Below the pieces are notes generated by a model. The model had not been told where the DNA came from and did no database searches. It saw only the letters and a program-made list of their open reading frames with translations. A DNA stretch of 64,000 nucleotides, from the NCBI RefSeq assembly GCF_011801145.1, contig NZ_CP046172.1, forward strand, positions 9,114,001-9,178,000, given 5' to 3'. The translations under genes and the position numbers were made by a program. The stretch's first letter is position 1, and each line of letters opens with the position of its first letter. This stretch comes from Nocardia arthritidis (GTDB lineage Bacteria; Actinomycetota; Actinomycetes; Mycobacteriales; Mycobacteriaceae). Shown here piece after piece: positions 36,645 to 44,549 of this stretch.

Positions 36645-37058
36645 GTGGCGCACACCGGAACCGGGCCGCTGCCGCCGCTGCGATTCATGCAGGTGCAGTC
36701 GGCCGAGGCCAATGCCGAAATGGATTTCTACCGGTATATGGAGACGCTGAATCCGACCGGCCTCGGGGTGGCACTCGGTCTGAGACACCAAGGGTCCGAC
36801 GATTACTACGCACTGCTCGGCGCGGCCAATGCGAATGCCGCCGTCTTCATGGTCATCGACGGCGGGCACGAACTCGGCATCTCCGGAATCAGCGGTATCG
36901 AGGTCCGCGCAGGTCTGGACATCCGCTACTACTTCACCCCGTGGGGGCAGGGTCACGGTGCGGGATCGACCTCGTCGAGTTCATCGTCTTCGGCGTCCGG
37001 AACGATGTCGAGCGCGTCCTCGGAAAGCTTGGGGTACAAGTCCGAATCCAGTTACTGA
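36645..37058 (+). CDS. Hypothetical protein with serine-rich tail
   Basis: A 137-residue protein. GTG 36645 is favoured by CAGGGAG just upstream over an in-frame ATG at 36552. Residues 10-100 look globular (RFMQVQSAEANAEMDFYRYM, LGLRHQGSDDYYALLGAANA), and the last 35 residues are almost all serine, with glycine and alanine. There is no signal peptide or clear transmembrane segment. Family and function not recognised. Confidence 0.6.
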   Translation: MAHTGTGPLPPLRFMQVQSAEANAEMDFYRYMETLNPTGLGVALGLRHQGSDDYYALLGAANANAAVFMVIDGGHELGISGISGIEVRAGLDIRYYFTPWGQGHGAGSTSSSSSSSASGTMSSASSESLGYKSESSY

Positions 37059-37090
37059 GCATTGACCGGGTGGCCACTGCTTCGCGCTGG

Positions 37091-37786
37091 TCACCCGGGC
37101 CCGAGCGATCCCGGAGTACGGCCGAGCAGGCGCTGCGCGGTTCGCGTCAGGTGGGACTGATCCGCGAATCCGGCCAAGGCGGCGGATTCGGCGAGCGGGC
37201 GGTGCGCCAGCTCGCCGACCGCAACGCGCAGGCGCTGCCATTGGCGGATACGGCTGAGCGGCACTCCGATTGCCGAGCGGACCAGCGCGCGCAGACGCGG
37301 CGCCGATAGTCCGATCTCCCGGGCGAGGTGCTCGAATCCTCCGGTATGACCGCAAGATCGGAGCACGTGCCCGAGCCGCGGATCAAGCGCCGGGCCCGCA
37401 CCGAATATGCCCGACAGCTCGGAATACGCTGCGGCGAAATCCCATTCGTCGCCGAGCGCGTCGAGTAGACGACGAACCGTGCCGCCGTCCAGCGGGACCA
37501 CTCCGGTCACCGGAGACAGGCGCCATGGTTCGACGAGAAGCGTGACGAACCCGGATGTCGTTGCGCAGGAATGGATCAGCTGGGGCGGCACCACCACGCC
37601 GGGCAGGTGGGCGCCATCCAGCACCACCGTTCCGGAGATCGGGAGCACCAGCTTCCGAACGGGATGACAGTGCAGGCCGACGGCCATCGCGCGCGTCTCG
37701 CCATAGGCATCGATGCCGTTACCCGTGGCGAAGCGGAGCACACGATCGTTTCGTTCAATACGCCAGTCGGTGCTGGTCGTGATCAT
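37091..37786 (-). CDS. AraC family regulator with N-terminal sensing domain
   Basis: A 231-residue regulator starting at ATG 37786. The N-terminal cupin-like half has GLHCHPVRKLVLPISGTVVL and the VVVPPQLIHSC metal/ligand region. The C-terminal AraC helix-turn-helix has LAREIGLSAPRLRALVRSAI and a second motif LAESAALAGFADQSHLTRTA. Its start lies 6 bp from that of the divergent DoxX gene, which is its likely target. The inducer is unknown. Confidence 0.85.
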   Translation of the reverse strand: MITTSTDWRIERNDRVLRFATGNGIDAYGETRAMAVGLHCHPVRKLVLPISGTVVLDGAHLPGVVVPPQLIHSCATTSGFVTLLVEPWRLSPVTGVVPLDGGTVRRLLDALGDEWDFAAAYSELSGIFGAGPALDPRLGHVLRSCGHTGGFEHLAREIGLSAPRLRALVRSAIGVPLSRIRQWQRLRVAVGELAHRPLAESAALAGFADQSHLTRTAQRLLGRTPGSLGPG

Positions 37787-37792
37787 CCGTAC

Positions 37793-38164
37793 ATGTCCAC
37801 AGTCGCTGCCCTCCTGCTCGGAACCTACTTGGCCTGCACCGGAATCAGCCACTTCGCCGCGACGCGGTACTTCCGATCGCTGGTGCCACCATGGTTGCCC
37901 ACCCCGAACGCCGTAGTCGCGGTCACCGGATTGGCCGAGGTCGGTATCGGGGTGCTGCTATTTCTGCCCGGTACCCGTGTGGTCGGCGGTTGGCTTGCCG
38001 CCGTGATGATTTCGGGATTCCTGGTTACGTGGCTGGACATCCTTCGCCGCTGGAATCCCGCCGCCGAGCGAATCACGCACCGCCCGCTCGGAGCCGCCGC
38101 GGCACTCATCGTCAACATCGGCTATGTCGCGTGGGCGGTGTATGTCGCCTGCGATATCGCCTGA
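37793..38164 (+). CDS. DoxX-like membrane protein
   Basis: A 123-residue protein with four transmembrane helices (about residues 3-22, 38-60, 64-85 and 98-120). The LLLGTYLACTGISHFAATRY start and the LAEVGIGVLLFLPGTRVVGG centre fit the DoxX/DoxD superfamily. In mycobacteria a DoxX protein works with superoxide dismutase and thiosulfate sulfurtransferase partners, but none is adjacent here. It is divergent from an AraC regulator with almost no spacer. Confidence 0.8.
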   Translation: MSTVAALLLGTYLACTGISHFAATRYFRSLVPPWLPTPNAVVAVTGLAEVGIGVLLFLPGTRVVGGWLAAVMISGFLVTWLDILRRWNPAAERITHRPLGAAAALIVNIGYVAWAVYVACDIA

Positions 38165-38178
38165 GTTCACCCAATAGG

Positions 38179-38207
38179 GGGCCCGCGCCCACCGCGAACG
38201 CGGGCCC
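38179..38207. terminator. Shared terminator between doxX-like and tautomerase genes
   Basis: A 9-bp perfect GC stem, GGGCCCGCG / CGCGGGCCC, with an 11-nt loop, between two convergent genes. It is flanked by AT-containing bases on both sides (AATAGG and CTATCC). Confidence 0.75.
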
Positions 38208-38213
38208 TATCCC

Positions 38214-38396
38214 CTACTTGTCGGCGGTCAACACCCCACCGACACCCCAGCTGTCGGCCGGGGTTTCGTGAATCCACACCTGCACGGCCTCGGCCGGAAT
38301 CTCCAGCGCCTCGACGAACGCGTCCGTGATCTTGCGAACCAGCTCCCGCTTGAGCTCGATGGTGCGCGGCCCCTGCTGCACGGTAACGATGGGCAT
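38214..38396 (-). CDS. 4-oxalocrotonate tautomerase family protein
   Basis: A 60-residue protein. ATG 38396, preceded by AGGAGGAAG, leaves the catalytic proline at position 2 (mature Pro1): MPIVTVQQGP. The family pattern continues with RELVRKITDAFVEALEIPAE and VQVWIHETPADSWGVGG. These small enzymes assemble as hexamers or dimers and tautomerise enol/keto acids. The substrate is unknown. It is isolated between convergent and divergent neighbours. Confidence 0.92.
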   Translation of the reverse strand: MPIVTVQQGPRTIELKRELVRKITDAFVEALEIPAEAVQVWIHETPADSWGVGGVLTADK

Positions 38397-38574
38397 GATC
38401 TTCCTCCTCAGTGAAAACTCTTGCACTCCAGCGGTTTTCGATTCTCAGTCGCTCGAACTCCGCTGTACACAGTTCACTCCGATTCGAGCCGCCGAACAAT
38501 GACCACTCCGTGTATGCAGTGATCACGAATCGTGATGAACGCACATCCACGACTCCAGCTGCCACCATGGGGCA

Positions 38575-39120
38575 ATGAACGATCAGGGAAGCCCGGTCCT
38601 CTACGCCATCGTCACCGGTTCGCCCGCCGCCCGCGACGTCGGCAAACTCGTCGACCTCGCCCAGGACGACGGCTGGGACGTCTGCGTGATCGCCTCACCC
38701 GACGGGCGACGGTTCATCGACGCCGACGCGCTCACCGCCCAGACCGGGCACCCGGTGCGCACCCAGTACAAGGATCCGGGCACGCCGGACGTGCTTCCAC
38801 CTGCCGACGCGATGATCGCCGCCCCGATCACCTGCAACTCCTTGGCCAAGTGGGCCGCAGGCATCTCGGACACCCTGCCGCTGGGTCTGCTGGTCGAAGC
38901 GGTCGGCCTGGCCCTGCCGGTTGTCGCCGTCCCATTCTCCAGCCCGGCACACCTGAGCTTCCCGGCAATCCAGAACGCCATGCGCAGCCTCTCCGACTGG
39001 GGCGTAACGGTTCTCGGCGACGACACCCGCGAGCCAGGATCCGACGAGATCCCAATCCTGCCGTGGGACAAGGCATGGCAGGCGCTACACGCCAACCCGC
39101 GACTCACGATCGACAAGTAA
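38575..39120 (+). CDS. Flavoprotein (HFCD/PF02441) family protein
   Basis: A 181-residue Rossmann-like protein. It starts VLYAIVTGSPAARDVGKLVD and has PPADAMIAAPITCNSLAKWA near residue 75, the FMN-binding phosphate/ribose region of the homo-oligomeric flavin-containing cysteine decarboxylase family (relatives: Dfp, UbiX, EpiD). The catalytic histidine of decarboxylases is not obvious, so it may be only a flavin-binding protein. A single gene; the role is unknown. Confidence 0.82.
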   Translation: MNDQGSPVLYAIVTGSPAARDVGKLVDLAQDDGWDVCVIASPDGRRFIDADALTAQTGHPVRTQYKDPGTPDVLPPADAMIAAPITCNSLAKWAAGISDTLPLGLLVEAVGLALPVVAVPFSSPAHLSFPAIQNAMRSLSDWGVTVLGDDTREPGSDEIPILPWDKAWQALHANPRLTIDK

Positions 39121-39769
39121 TCGGCCCGAAAAGGCCTGGCCGACAACGCGAGCGATGTCTCAACGCCCACTCCCCCACGTACCCAGCACCGCTGCGTCCC
39201 AAGGATTGTCATCCGGGGTGTTTGAGAATTGATGGAACCGAACTACGGCTGGCGCATCTGGGATGACGGATTCGAAATGACCCAGGCCGCACAGCAAGCC
39301 TGCGGCCATAAAGCGATCCGCCGTCTCCAGACCTGGGGATCTCAATAATGATCGTTAGCCACTGAGACCAAACCCATTGGCGCGGGGGCAATTCGACGGG
39401 CGCGCGGGCACGTGAGCGTCTAAACACCGCAGACGCGGTAGATCGCTACGGAACCAGCAACAGCTGGCCGACCTTGGACCGGACAACGGAGAAATGCTTG
39501 CGATCGGATCACTAGATCGTGCCCCGATCCAGTTCTTCTCGAACGATCTCCTTAGCCCGCTCACCCAGGTCAGGTTCGGCGGACACGATGCCGTCGCTGT
39601 GGAAAAGTACGCCGGCCGGATTTCCGGACCAGCTGACGCAGCAACGCGGCCGGTACCTGATCGTCGGGCACAGCCTCGGCCAACCGGAGAAGTTCCTCGC
39701 GACTGGCGCGCATGATCACAGTGTATGCCGTACGCAGCCGAGTCCGACGGGCCTGGAGGGGTCCCCCGC
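39121..39769. other. Degenerate stretch between flavoprotein gene and ccsB
   Basis: About 650 bp without an intact recognisable gene. It contains a frameshifted antitoxin-like relic on the minus strand (39512-39713). It also holds a 38-codon plus-strand frame (39232-39348, MEPNYGWRIWDDGFEMTQAA ...) with no good ribosome site, which I cannot assign. Base composition is lower in GC than the neighbours, as expected for decayed or acquired DNA. Confidence 0.6.
39512..39713 (-). pseudogene. Frameshifted small antitoxin-like gene
   Basis: From ATG 39713 the frame reads MRASREELLRLAEAVPDDQV then PAALLRQLVRKSG and would soon end in arginine-rich nonsense. Shifting one base near 39613 continues with VLFHSDGIVSAEPDLGERAK and EIVREELDRGTI, stopping at 39512. 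The two halves together match the common actinobacterial pattern of short antitoxin-like proteins (helical REELxRLxxxLPDDQVP followed by FxGxxxAEPDLAERxxEIL). No toxin gene is visible next to it. The shift could be real decay or a sequencing error. Confidence 0.6.
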
Positions 39770-40744
39770 TCAGTTGAGCCCGGCGTACGAGTGCAACCCG
39801 CTCACCACGATGTTGATGATGAACAGGTTGAACAGCATGGCGACGAAGCCGGCGGCGTTGATCCAGGCGGCTTTGGTGTCGCGCCAGCCGGAGGTGGCGC
39901 GGGCGTGGAGGTAGGCGGCGTAGAGGACCCAGGCGATGAAGGAGCAGGTTTCCTTGGGGTCCCAGCCCCAGAAGCGGCCCCAGGCGGCCTCGGCCCAGAC
40001 GGCGCCGAGGACAATGCCGGCGCTGAAGAGGGGGAAGCCGATAATGGTGGTTTTGTAGGCGAGGCGGTCGAGGGTTTGCGCGTCGGGGAGGCGACGGGCG
40101 ATGGCGCCGAACGCATTCGAGGATTCGTGGCCGTCGGACTGGCGCACCCGGTACAGGAACAGCATGCTGCAGACGCTGGAGAACATGAAGATGCCGCTGC
40201 CGACGCTGACGATGGTGACGTGCAGCGGCAGCCAGTACGACTTGAGCGCGGGCACCACGGGCGCGGCGTCGGCGTAGAGCACGGTTCCGGCCAGGAACAT
40301 CAGGATCAGCACCGGGACGAGCAGGAAGACGAACATCGACCGGAATCGCTGCTCGCGCAGGAAGATCAGGCCCATCACCATTGCCGCGCCGGTCGCCATG
40401 GTGACGAATTCGTACATGTTGCCGAGCGGGAAGCGGTGGGTTGCGAAGCCGCGCAACACGATTGCCGCGATATGCAGCACCACCGCGACGTGCAGCACGG
40501 AGAAGCCCACATTGCCGTACCGCTCGGAAAGCGGTGTGCCCTCTGGTGTTTCGACCCGCCCCGGCACCGCCGGATCCGGCGCGGGCCCGCCGGAGCCGAC
40601 CAGTTCCCGTTCGAGCACCCGCTTTGTCTGCGCCGACGCGTACTGCACAATCAGCAGCACCAGCACGAGCGCGTAGACGACGATCGCGGTTTTGAACGCG
40701 AAATCGCTGTAGCGGGCCAGGGTTTCGTCGATCGGCATGGTCAT
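39770..40744 (-). CDS. ccsB: System II cytochrome c biogenesis protein CcsB (CcsA-type heme handling)
   Basis: A 324-residue membrane protein with about eight helices that, together with ResB, forms the cytochrome c synthetase moving heme outward and joining it to CXXCH apocytochromes. The tryptophan-rich WWD loop is WGRFWGWDPKETCSFIAW near residue 258. Candidate external heme histidines lie in FSVLHVAVVLHIAAIVLRGF and in WLPLHVTIVSVG. ATG 40744 overlaps the resB stop (ATGA). It is the last gene of the operon. Confidence 0.94.
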   Translation of the reverse strand: MTMPIDETLARYSDFAFKTAIVVYALVLVLLIVQYASAQTKRVLERELVGSGGPAPDPAVPGRVETPEGTPLSERYGNVGFSVLHVAVVLHIAAIVLRGFATHRFPLGNMYEFVTMATGAAMVMGLIFLREQRFRSMFVFLLVPVLILMFLAGTVLYADAAPVVPALKSYWLPLHVTIVSVGSGIFMFSSVCSMLFLYRVRQSDGHESSNAFGAIARRLPDAQTLDRLAYKTTIIGFPLFSAGIVLGAVWAEAAWGRFWGWDPKETCSFIAWVLYAAYLHARATSGWRDTKAAWINAAGFVAMLFNLFIINIVVSGLHSYAGLN

Positions 40745-42318
40745 TCTCCCGTGGTTTTCGCCGCGGTCGGCGGGGCATCGTCGAGCAGCCGGGCGCGCAG
40801 GCGGTCGAATTCGCCGCCCCAACCGGCCTGATCACTTCTGGCCAGCCCGCCCATATCTACTACAGTGCGTCGTTGATCGACGGTACTCGCTTCGTCGGCG
40901 GCTGGATAGGCGCGCAGCCAGATCCGCCGCCGCTTGACGACCAGCGAAACCAGCAGTCCACCCAGCAGCGTTATCGCGGTGACCAGCACCCAGTTCTGCG
41001 CCGGATCGTGCGAGACCTGGAGATTCACGAATTCCTTCGCGCCGTCGAAGCTCACCTTGGTGCCGTTGGACAGCGTGGTCGACTCACCGGGGCGCAGGTT
41101 GACCCGCGCCTCCTTCGTCAAGCGGTGCTGACGCTCCAATTCCGGATCCAGCGCGAAGATCGACTGCGGCCTACCGGTGTCCAAACCGGTGTCGCCGCGG
41201 TAGATGTCGACCGCGACCGCCGGATCGTCCATCCTCGGATACGCGGAGCTCAGCAGGGTGCCCTGCATCAGCGCGGTCGGCGCGAACAGACCCTCGATGG
41301 CGATCTGGTTCTTGCGCCGCTCCTCGTCGCCGGCGTACATGCCGCCGGGCGGGTCGATGCGCAGCACACCGCTGGACAGGAAGGTGCTCGCGTTATCCGG
41401 CCGCCACTGCACGGTCTCGGTGCGGGTCTGGCCGTTCGGGAAGGTCACCGTGAAGGTCGGCGCGAAACCGTGGCCCTGCAAGTAGATTCGGTCGCCGCCG
41501 ACGCGCAGCGGGTGGTTCACCTGGATGGTGGTGTCGCGCCAGGTGTTGGTCCGCAGATCGCCGCCGGCCTGGTAGGAGATGTTCGAGGTGAACATCTCGG
41601 CCTGACCGTTCTTCAGATAGTCGGCCTTGAAATCCTTGACCCGCACGCAGATCGGGGTCATGCCGGTGCCGTCGTTGACATTGCCCGCCCGGAAGGAGTC
41701 GAATACCGCGGGCGAGGTGGTGCAGAAGCCGGGGCCGTTGTCCGCGATGACGATGACATTGCCCTCGTATCCGAACAGCTTGCCGGCGGCGAAGGCGACC
41801 AACAGCCCGACCAGCGACAGATGGAAGACCAGGTTGCCGAATTCGCGCAGATAACCCTTCTCGGCCGAGAGGGTGACCTCACCGTCCCGCTCGCCCGGCC
41901 GCACCTCGACGCGCCAACCGCGTAATTGCTTGCGCGCGTTGCCGATAACCTCGTCCGGCGATCGCTCGGCCGAGGTGGCGAAATGGTGCGGCAGCCGAGA
42001 AAGGTTGCGCGGGGCCCGAACCGGCGGTGTGCGCAACGCCCGGTAATGGTCGTAGACGCGCGGCACGACGCAGCCGACGAGCGAAATGAAAAGCAGCACA
42101 TAGATTGCCGTGAACCAGAAGCTGCCGAAGACGTCGAACAGCTGGAACCGGTCCATCCACGGGCCGAGGGTCGGCCGGTCGGCCAGGTACTGCGCCACCT
42201 TCTGCGCGTTGAGGCTGCGCTGCGGCAGCAGGGCGCCGGGGATGGCGGCGAGCGCGAGCAGGAACAGCAGCACCAGCGCGGTCCGCATGCTGGTGAGCCC
42301 GCGCCAGGTGTTGCGCAC
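40741..42318 (-). CDS. resB: Cytochrome c biogenesis protein ResB (N terminus probably frameshifted)
   Basis: At least 525 residues from GTG 42318. It has three N-terminal transmembrane helices (TALVLLFLLALAAIPGALLP near the start), a large extracytoplasmic domain and a C-terminal helix (NWVLVTAITLLGGLLVSLVV), the ResB/Ccs1 layout. It partners with CcsB. GTG 42318 has no ribosome site. An ATG at 42392 overlaps the ccdA stop as ATGA, like the other junctions of this operon, but its frame is lost. Adding one C to the CCCC run (42353-42356 on the plus strand as GGGG) would join MTVLDRTDIRPTP to PRQSLPGRAWALVRNTW. The true protein is therefore probably about 550 residues. Confidence 0.92.
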   Translation of the reverse strand: MRNTWRGLTSMRTALVLLFLLALAAIPGALLPQRSLNAQKVAQYLADRPTLGPWMDRFQLFDVFGSFWFTAIYVLLFISLVGCVVPRVYDHYRALRTPPVRAPRNLSRLPHHFATSAERSPDEVIGNARKQLRGWRVEVRPGERDGEVTLSAEKGYLREFGNLVFHLSLVGLLVAFAAGKLFGYEGNVIVIADNGPGFCTTSPAVFDSFRAGNVNDGTGMTPICVRVKDFKADYLKNGQAEMFTSNISYQAGGDLRTNTWRDTTIQVNHPLRVGGDRIYLQGHGFAPTFTVTFPNGQTRTETVQWRPDNASTFLSSGVLRIDPPGGMYAGDEERRKNQIAIEGLFAPTALMQGTLLSSAYPRMDDPAVAVDIYRGDTGLDTGRPQSIFALDPELERQHRLTKEARVNLRPGESTTLSNGTKVSFDGAKEFVNLQVSHDPAQNWVLVTAITLLGGLLVSLVVKRRRIWLRAYPAADEASTVDQRRTVVDMGGLARSDQAGWGGEFDRLRARLLDDAPPTAAKTTGE

Positions 42319-42388
42319 CAGCGCCCAGGCCCGGCCCGGCAGCGATTGCCGAGGGGTGTCGGTCGGATGTCGGTTCGGTCCAGCACGG

Positions 42389-43219
42389 TCATATCGGCAG
42401 GGTCACCTCGGAGACGAACGCATCACGGATCCAGGCCACGAACTGATCCCAGGCGCCGGTCACCAGCGCGACGCCGACCGCGACCAGCAGCAGGCCGCCG
42501 ATGATCTGGATGATCCTGGAGTTGCGCCGCAGCCAGCCGACCCCGCGCAGCGCGCTGGCCGAGCCGAAGGCCAGGATCACGAACGGCAGCCCGAGGCCGA
42601 GGCAGTAGGCGACGATCAGCGCGACGCCGCGCACGGCGGTGGTGCCCTGGGTGCCCGCGGACACCGCCATCACACCGGACAGTGTCGGCCCGAGGCACGG
42701 CGTCCAGCCGAGTGCGAACACCGCGCCGAGCAGCGGCGCGCCCGCGATGCTGGTGAGCCTGCGCGGTTCCATCCTGGTGTCGCGCTGCAGCGCCGGGATC
42801 AGGCCGATGAACACCAGTCCCATCAGGATGGTGACCACACCGCCGATGCGTTGCAGCAGTTCACGATTCACGTTCAACGTCTGGATGACGCCGAAGACCG
42901 TCGCGGTGGCGAGGACGAACACCACGGTGAAGCCCGCGACGAACAGTCCGGCGGCGCCCGCCACCCGCAGCCGCCCGGACCGCTGCGTATTACGAACCGC
43001 CACAGTACTTTTCGCCTCGGCAACGGTGACGGGCGGCGACTCCGCGCCGACCAGCCCGGCCAGATACGACAGATATCCGGGCACCAGCGGCACCACGCAC
43101 GGCGAGGCGAACGACACCAGCCCCGCGAGCAGGCAGGCGCCGACGGCCAGCAGCAGCGGACCGGTGGCCGCCGTCTGCTGGAACGAATCCCCAACGCCCG
43201 CAAGTACTGTCACGCTCAT
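42389..43219 (-). CDS. ccdA: Thiol:disulfide interchange membrane protein CcdA
   Basis: A 276-residue protein with six to seven transmembrane helices that carries reducing power across the membrane to ResA so that apocytochrome cysteines stay reduced. The two redox cysteines are in FASPCVVPLVPGY (near residue 40) and LGWTPCLGPTL (near 174). It starts at ATG 43219, overlapping the resA stop by 4 bp. Confidence 0.95.
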   Translation of the reverse strand: MSVTVLAGVGDSFQQTAATGPLLLAVGACLLAGLVSFASPCVVPLVPGYLSYLAGLVGAESPPVTVAEAKSTVAVRNTQRSGRLRVAGAAGLFVAGFTVVFVLATATVFGVIQTLNVNRELLQRIGGVVTILMGLVFIGLIPALQRDTRMEPRRLTSIAGAPLLGAVFALGWTPCLGPTLSGVMAVSAGTQGTTAVRGVALIVAYCLGLGLPFVILAFGSASALRGVGWLRRNSRIIQIIGGLLLVAVGVALVTGAWDQFVAWIRDAFVSEVTLPI

Positions 43220-43842
43220 GCCGGACCCTCGTCGGCCAGCCGCCGCACCACCGGATCGAGATCCTGCGGCAGCAGCGTCTTCAGGAAGACCGCGGCCACC
43301 CGATGCTGCCGATCCAGTACGAGCGTGGTCGGGATGACGCTGGTCGGGAAGTTACCGCCCAGTGCGAGCAGGGTGCGCATCGACGGGTCGTAGATCGACG
43401 GATAGCCGATCTTGTTGCTGACCACGAAGTCCTGCGCCTTGTCCTGCTCGGGATCGCGAATGTTGATGCCCAGGAAGGCAACTCCCCGGTCTTTGTTCTC
43501 CGAGTAGACCTTCTCCAGCGCGGGCGCCTCGCCGCGGCACGGCCCGCACCACTGGCCCCACAGGTTCAAAACCACGACCTGGCCGGGAAAGTCGTCGACG
43601 GAGGTGGTTTTGCCCGCCGTCATCAGATCGGGCCCGGCCAACTTGCCGATGGTGCCGCGCGAGGACGGCGGATCGTAGAAGATCTCGGTTTTCCCGCCCG
43701 GCGAAACGAATTGGAAGGTGCCGCCGCCGGTGGCCACCGCGTCTTTGCCGGAGCAGCCCGCGAGCGCGGCGACCAGCGCCACGCACGCGAGCAGAACCGG
43801 CGCGAACCGCCGGGCCGACCGGGACACGGTGGCGGCTCTCAT
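43216..43842 (-). CDS. resA: ResA/TlpA-type thioredoxin lipoprotein
   Basis: A 208-residue extracytoplasmic thiol-disulfide oxidoreductase. The lipoprotein signal ends in ALAGC (C30), followed by a thioredoxin fold with WCGPC (C99, C102) and the cis-proline region NFPTSVIPTTLVLD. It reduces the heme-binding cysteines of apocytochrome c using electrons from CcdA. ATG 43842 overlaps the phosphatase stop by 4 bp. In M. tuberculosis the counterpart is Rv0526. Confidence 0.94.
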   Translation of the reverse strand: MRAATVSRSARRFAPVLLACVALVAALAGCSGKDAVATGGGTFQFVSPGGKTEIFYDPPSSRGTIGKLAGPDLMTAGKTTSVDDFPGQVVVLNLWGQWCGPCRGEAPALEKVYSENKDRGVAFLGINIRDPEQDKAQDFVVSNKIGYPSIYDPSMRTLLALGGNFPTSVIPTTLVLDRQHRVAAVFLKTLLPQDLDPVVRRLADEGPA

Positions 43843-44549
43843 GCGCCGTGCACCGCGGGATCCGAACCGCCCGCCGGCTCCGAATATACGATGTCGACCA
43901 GCGTATCCCCTTGGTAGACAAGGGAAGTCAACGATGCGAGGGAGCACTGCCTGCTGCGCGGATCGTGCCATAGCCGCTGCCCCTGCAGGAATCGGCGCAG
44001 CGTCCACACCGGCAGCTGATGTGAGACGAGCACCGCCTCGCGCCCGGCCGCCTCCACCCGCGCCTTGTTCACCGCGGCCAGCATGCGGTGCGCGATCTGC
44101 AGATACGGCTCGCCCCAGGACGGAGTGAACGGATCGCGCAGCTTCCACCAGTGCCTGGGCTTGCGCAGCGCGCCGTCGCCGACCGAAACCCGCAGGCCCT
44201 CGAAGGTGTTTCCGGCCTCGATCAGATTCTCGTCGGTGCGCACCAGCAGTTTGTGCTCTGCGGCGATCGGTTCGGCGGTCTCCTGCGCGCGCTGCAGCGG
44301 CGAGGCGATCACCAGGGCGATGTCGTGGTCGGCGAGCGCGCGGGCCACCGCCGCGGCCTGCGCGCGGCCGGTCACCGACAGGCTGAAGCCCGGAAGACGG
44401 CCGTAGAGAATGCCTTTCGGGTTGTGCACCTCGCCGTGCCGGAGCACGTGCACGATCGTCTCGACGGGTTCGGATTCCGGCTGCGGGGCGTTATCGGATC
44501 CGAGCGCTAGTTCATGCTCGGATCGGGAAAGTTCGTGCTCGGAACTCAC
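43839..44549 (-). CDS. Histidine phosphatase family protein
   Basis: A 236-residue protein of the phosphoglycerate-mutase-like superfamily. The catalytic motif LRHGEV has R37 and H38, with [15 protein letters not shown] near residue 82 and the second histidine in [11 protein letters not shown]. The first 27 residues contain a repeated SEHEL motif and are probably flexible. It starts at GTG 44549 inside the hemL stop. It sits between hemL and resA as in M. tuberculosis (Rv0525). The substrate is unknown. Confidence 0.9.
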   Translation of the reverse strand: MSSEHELSRSEHELALGSDNAPQPESEPVETIVHVLRHGEVHNPKGILYGRLPGFSLSVTGRAQAAAVARALADHDIALVIASPLQRAQETAEPIAAEHKLLVRTDENLIEAGNTFEGLRVSVGDGALRKPRHWWKLRDPFTPSWGEPYLQIAHRMLAAVNKARVEAAGREAVLVSHQLPVWTLRRFLQGQRLWHDPRSRQCSLASLTSLVYQGDTLVDIVYSEPAGGSDPAVHGA

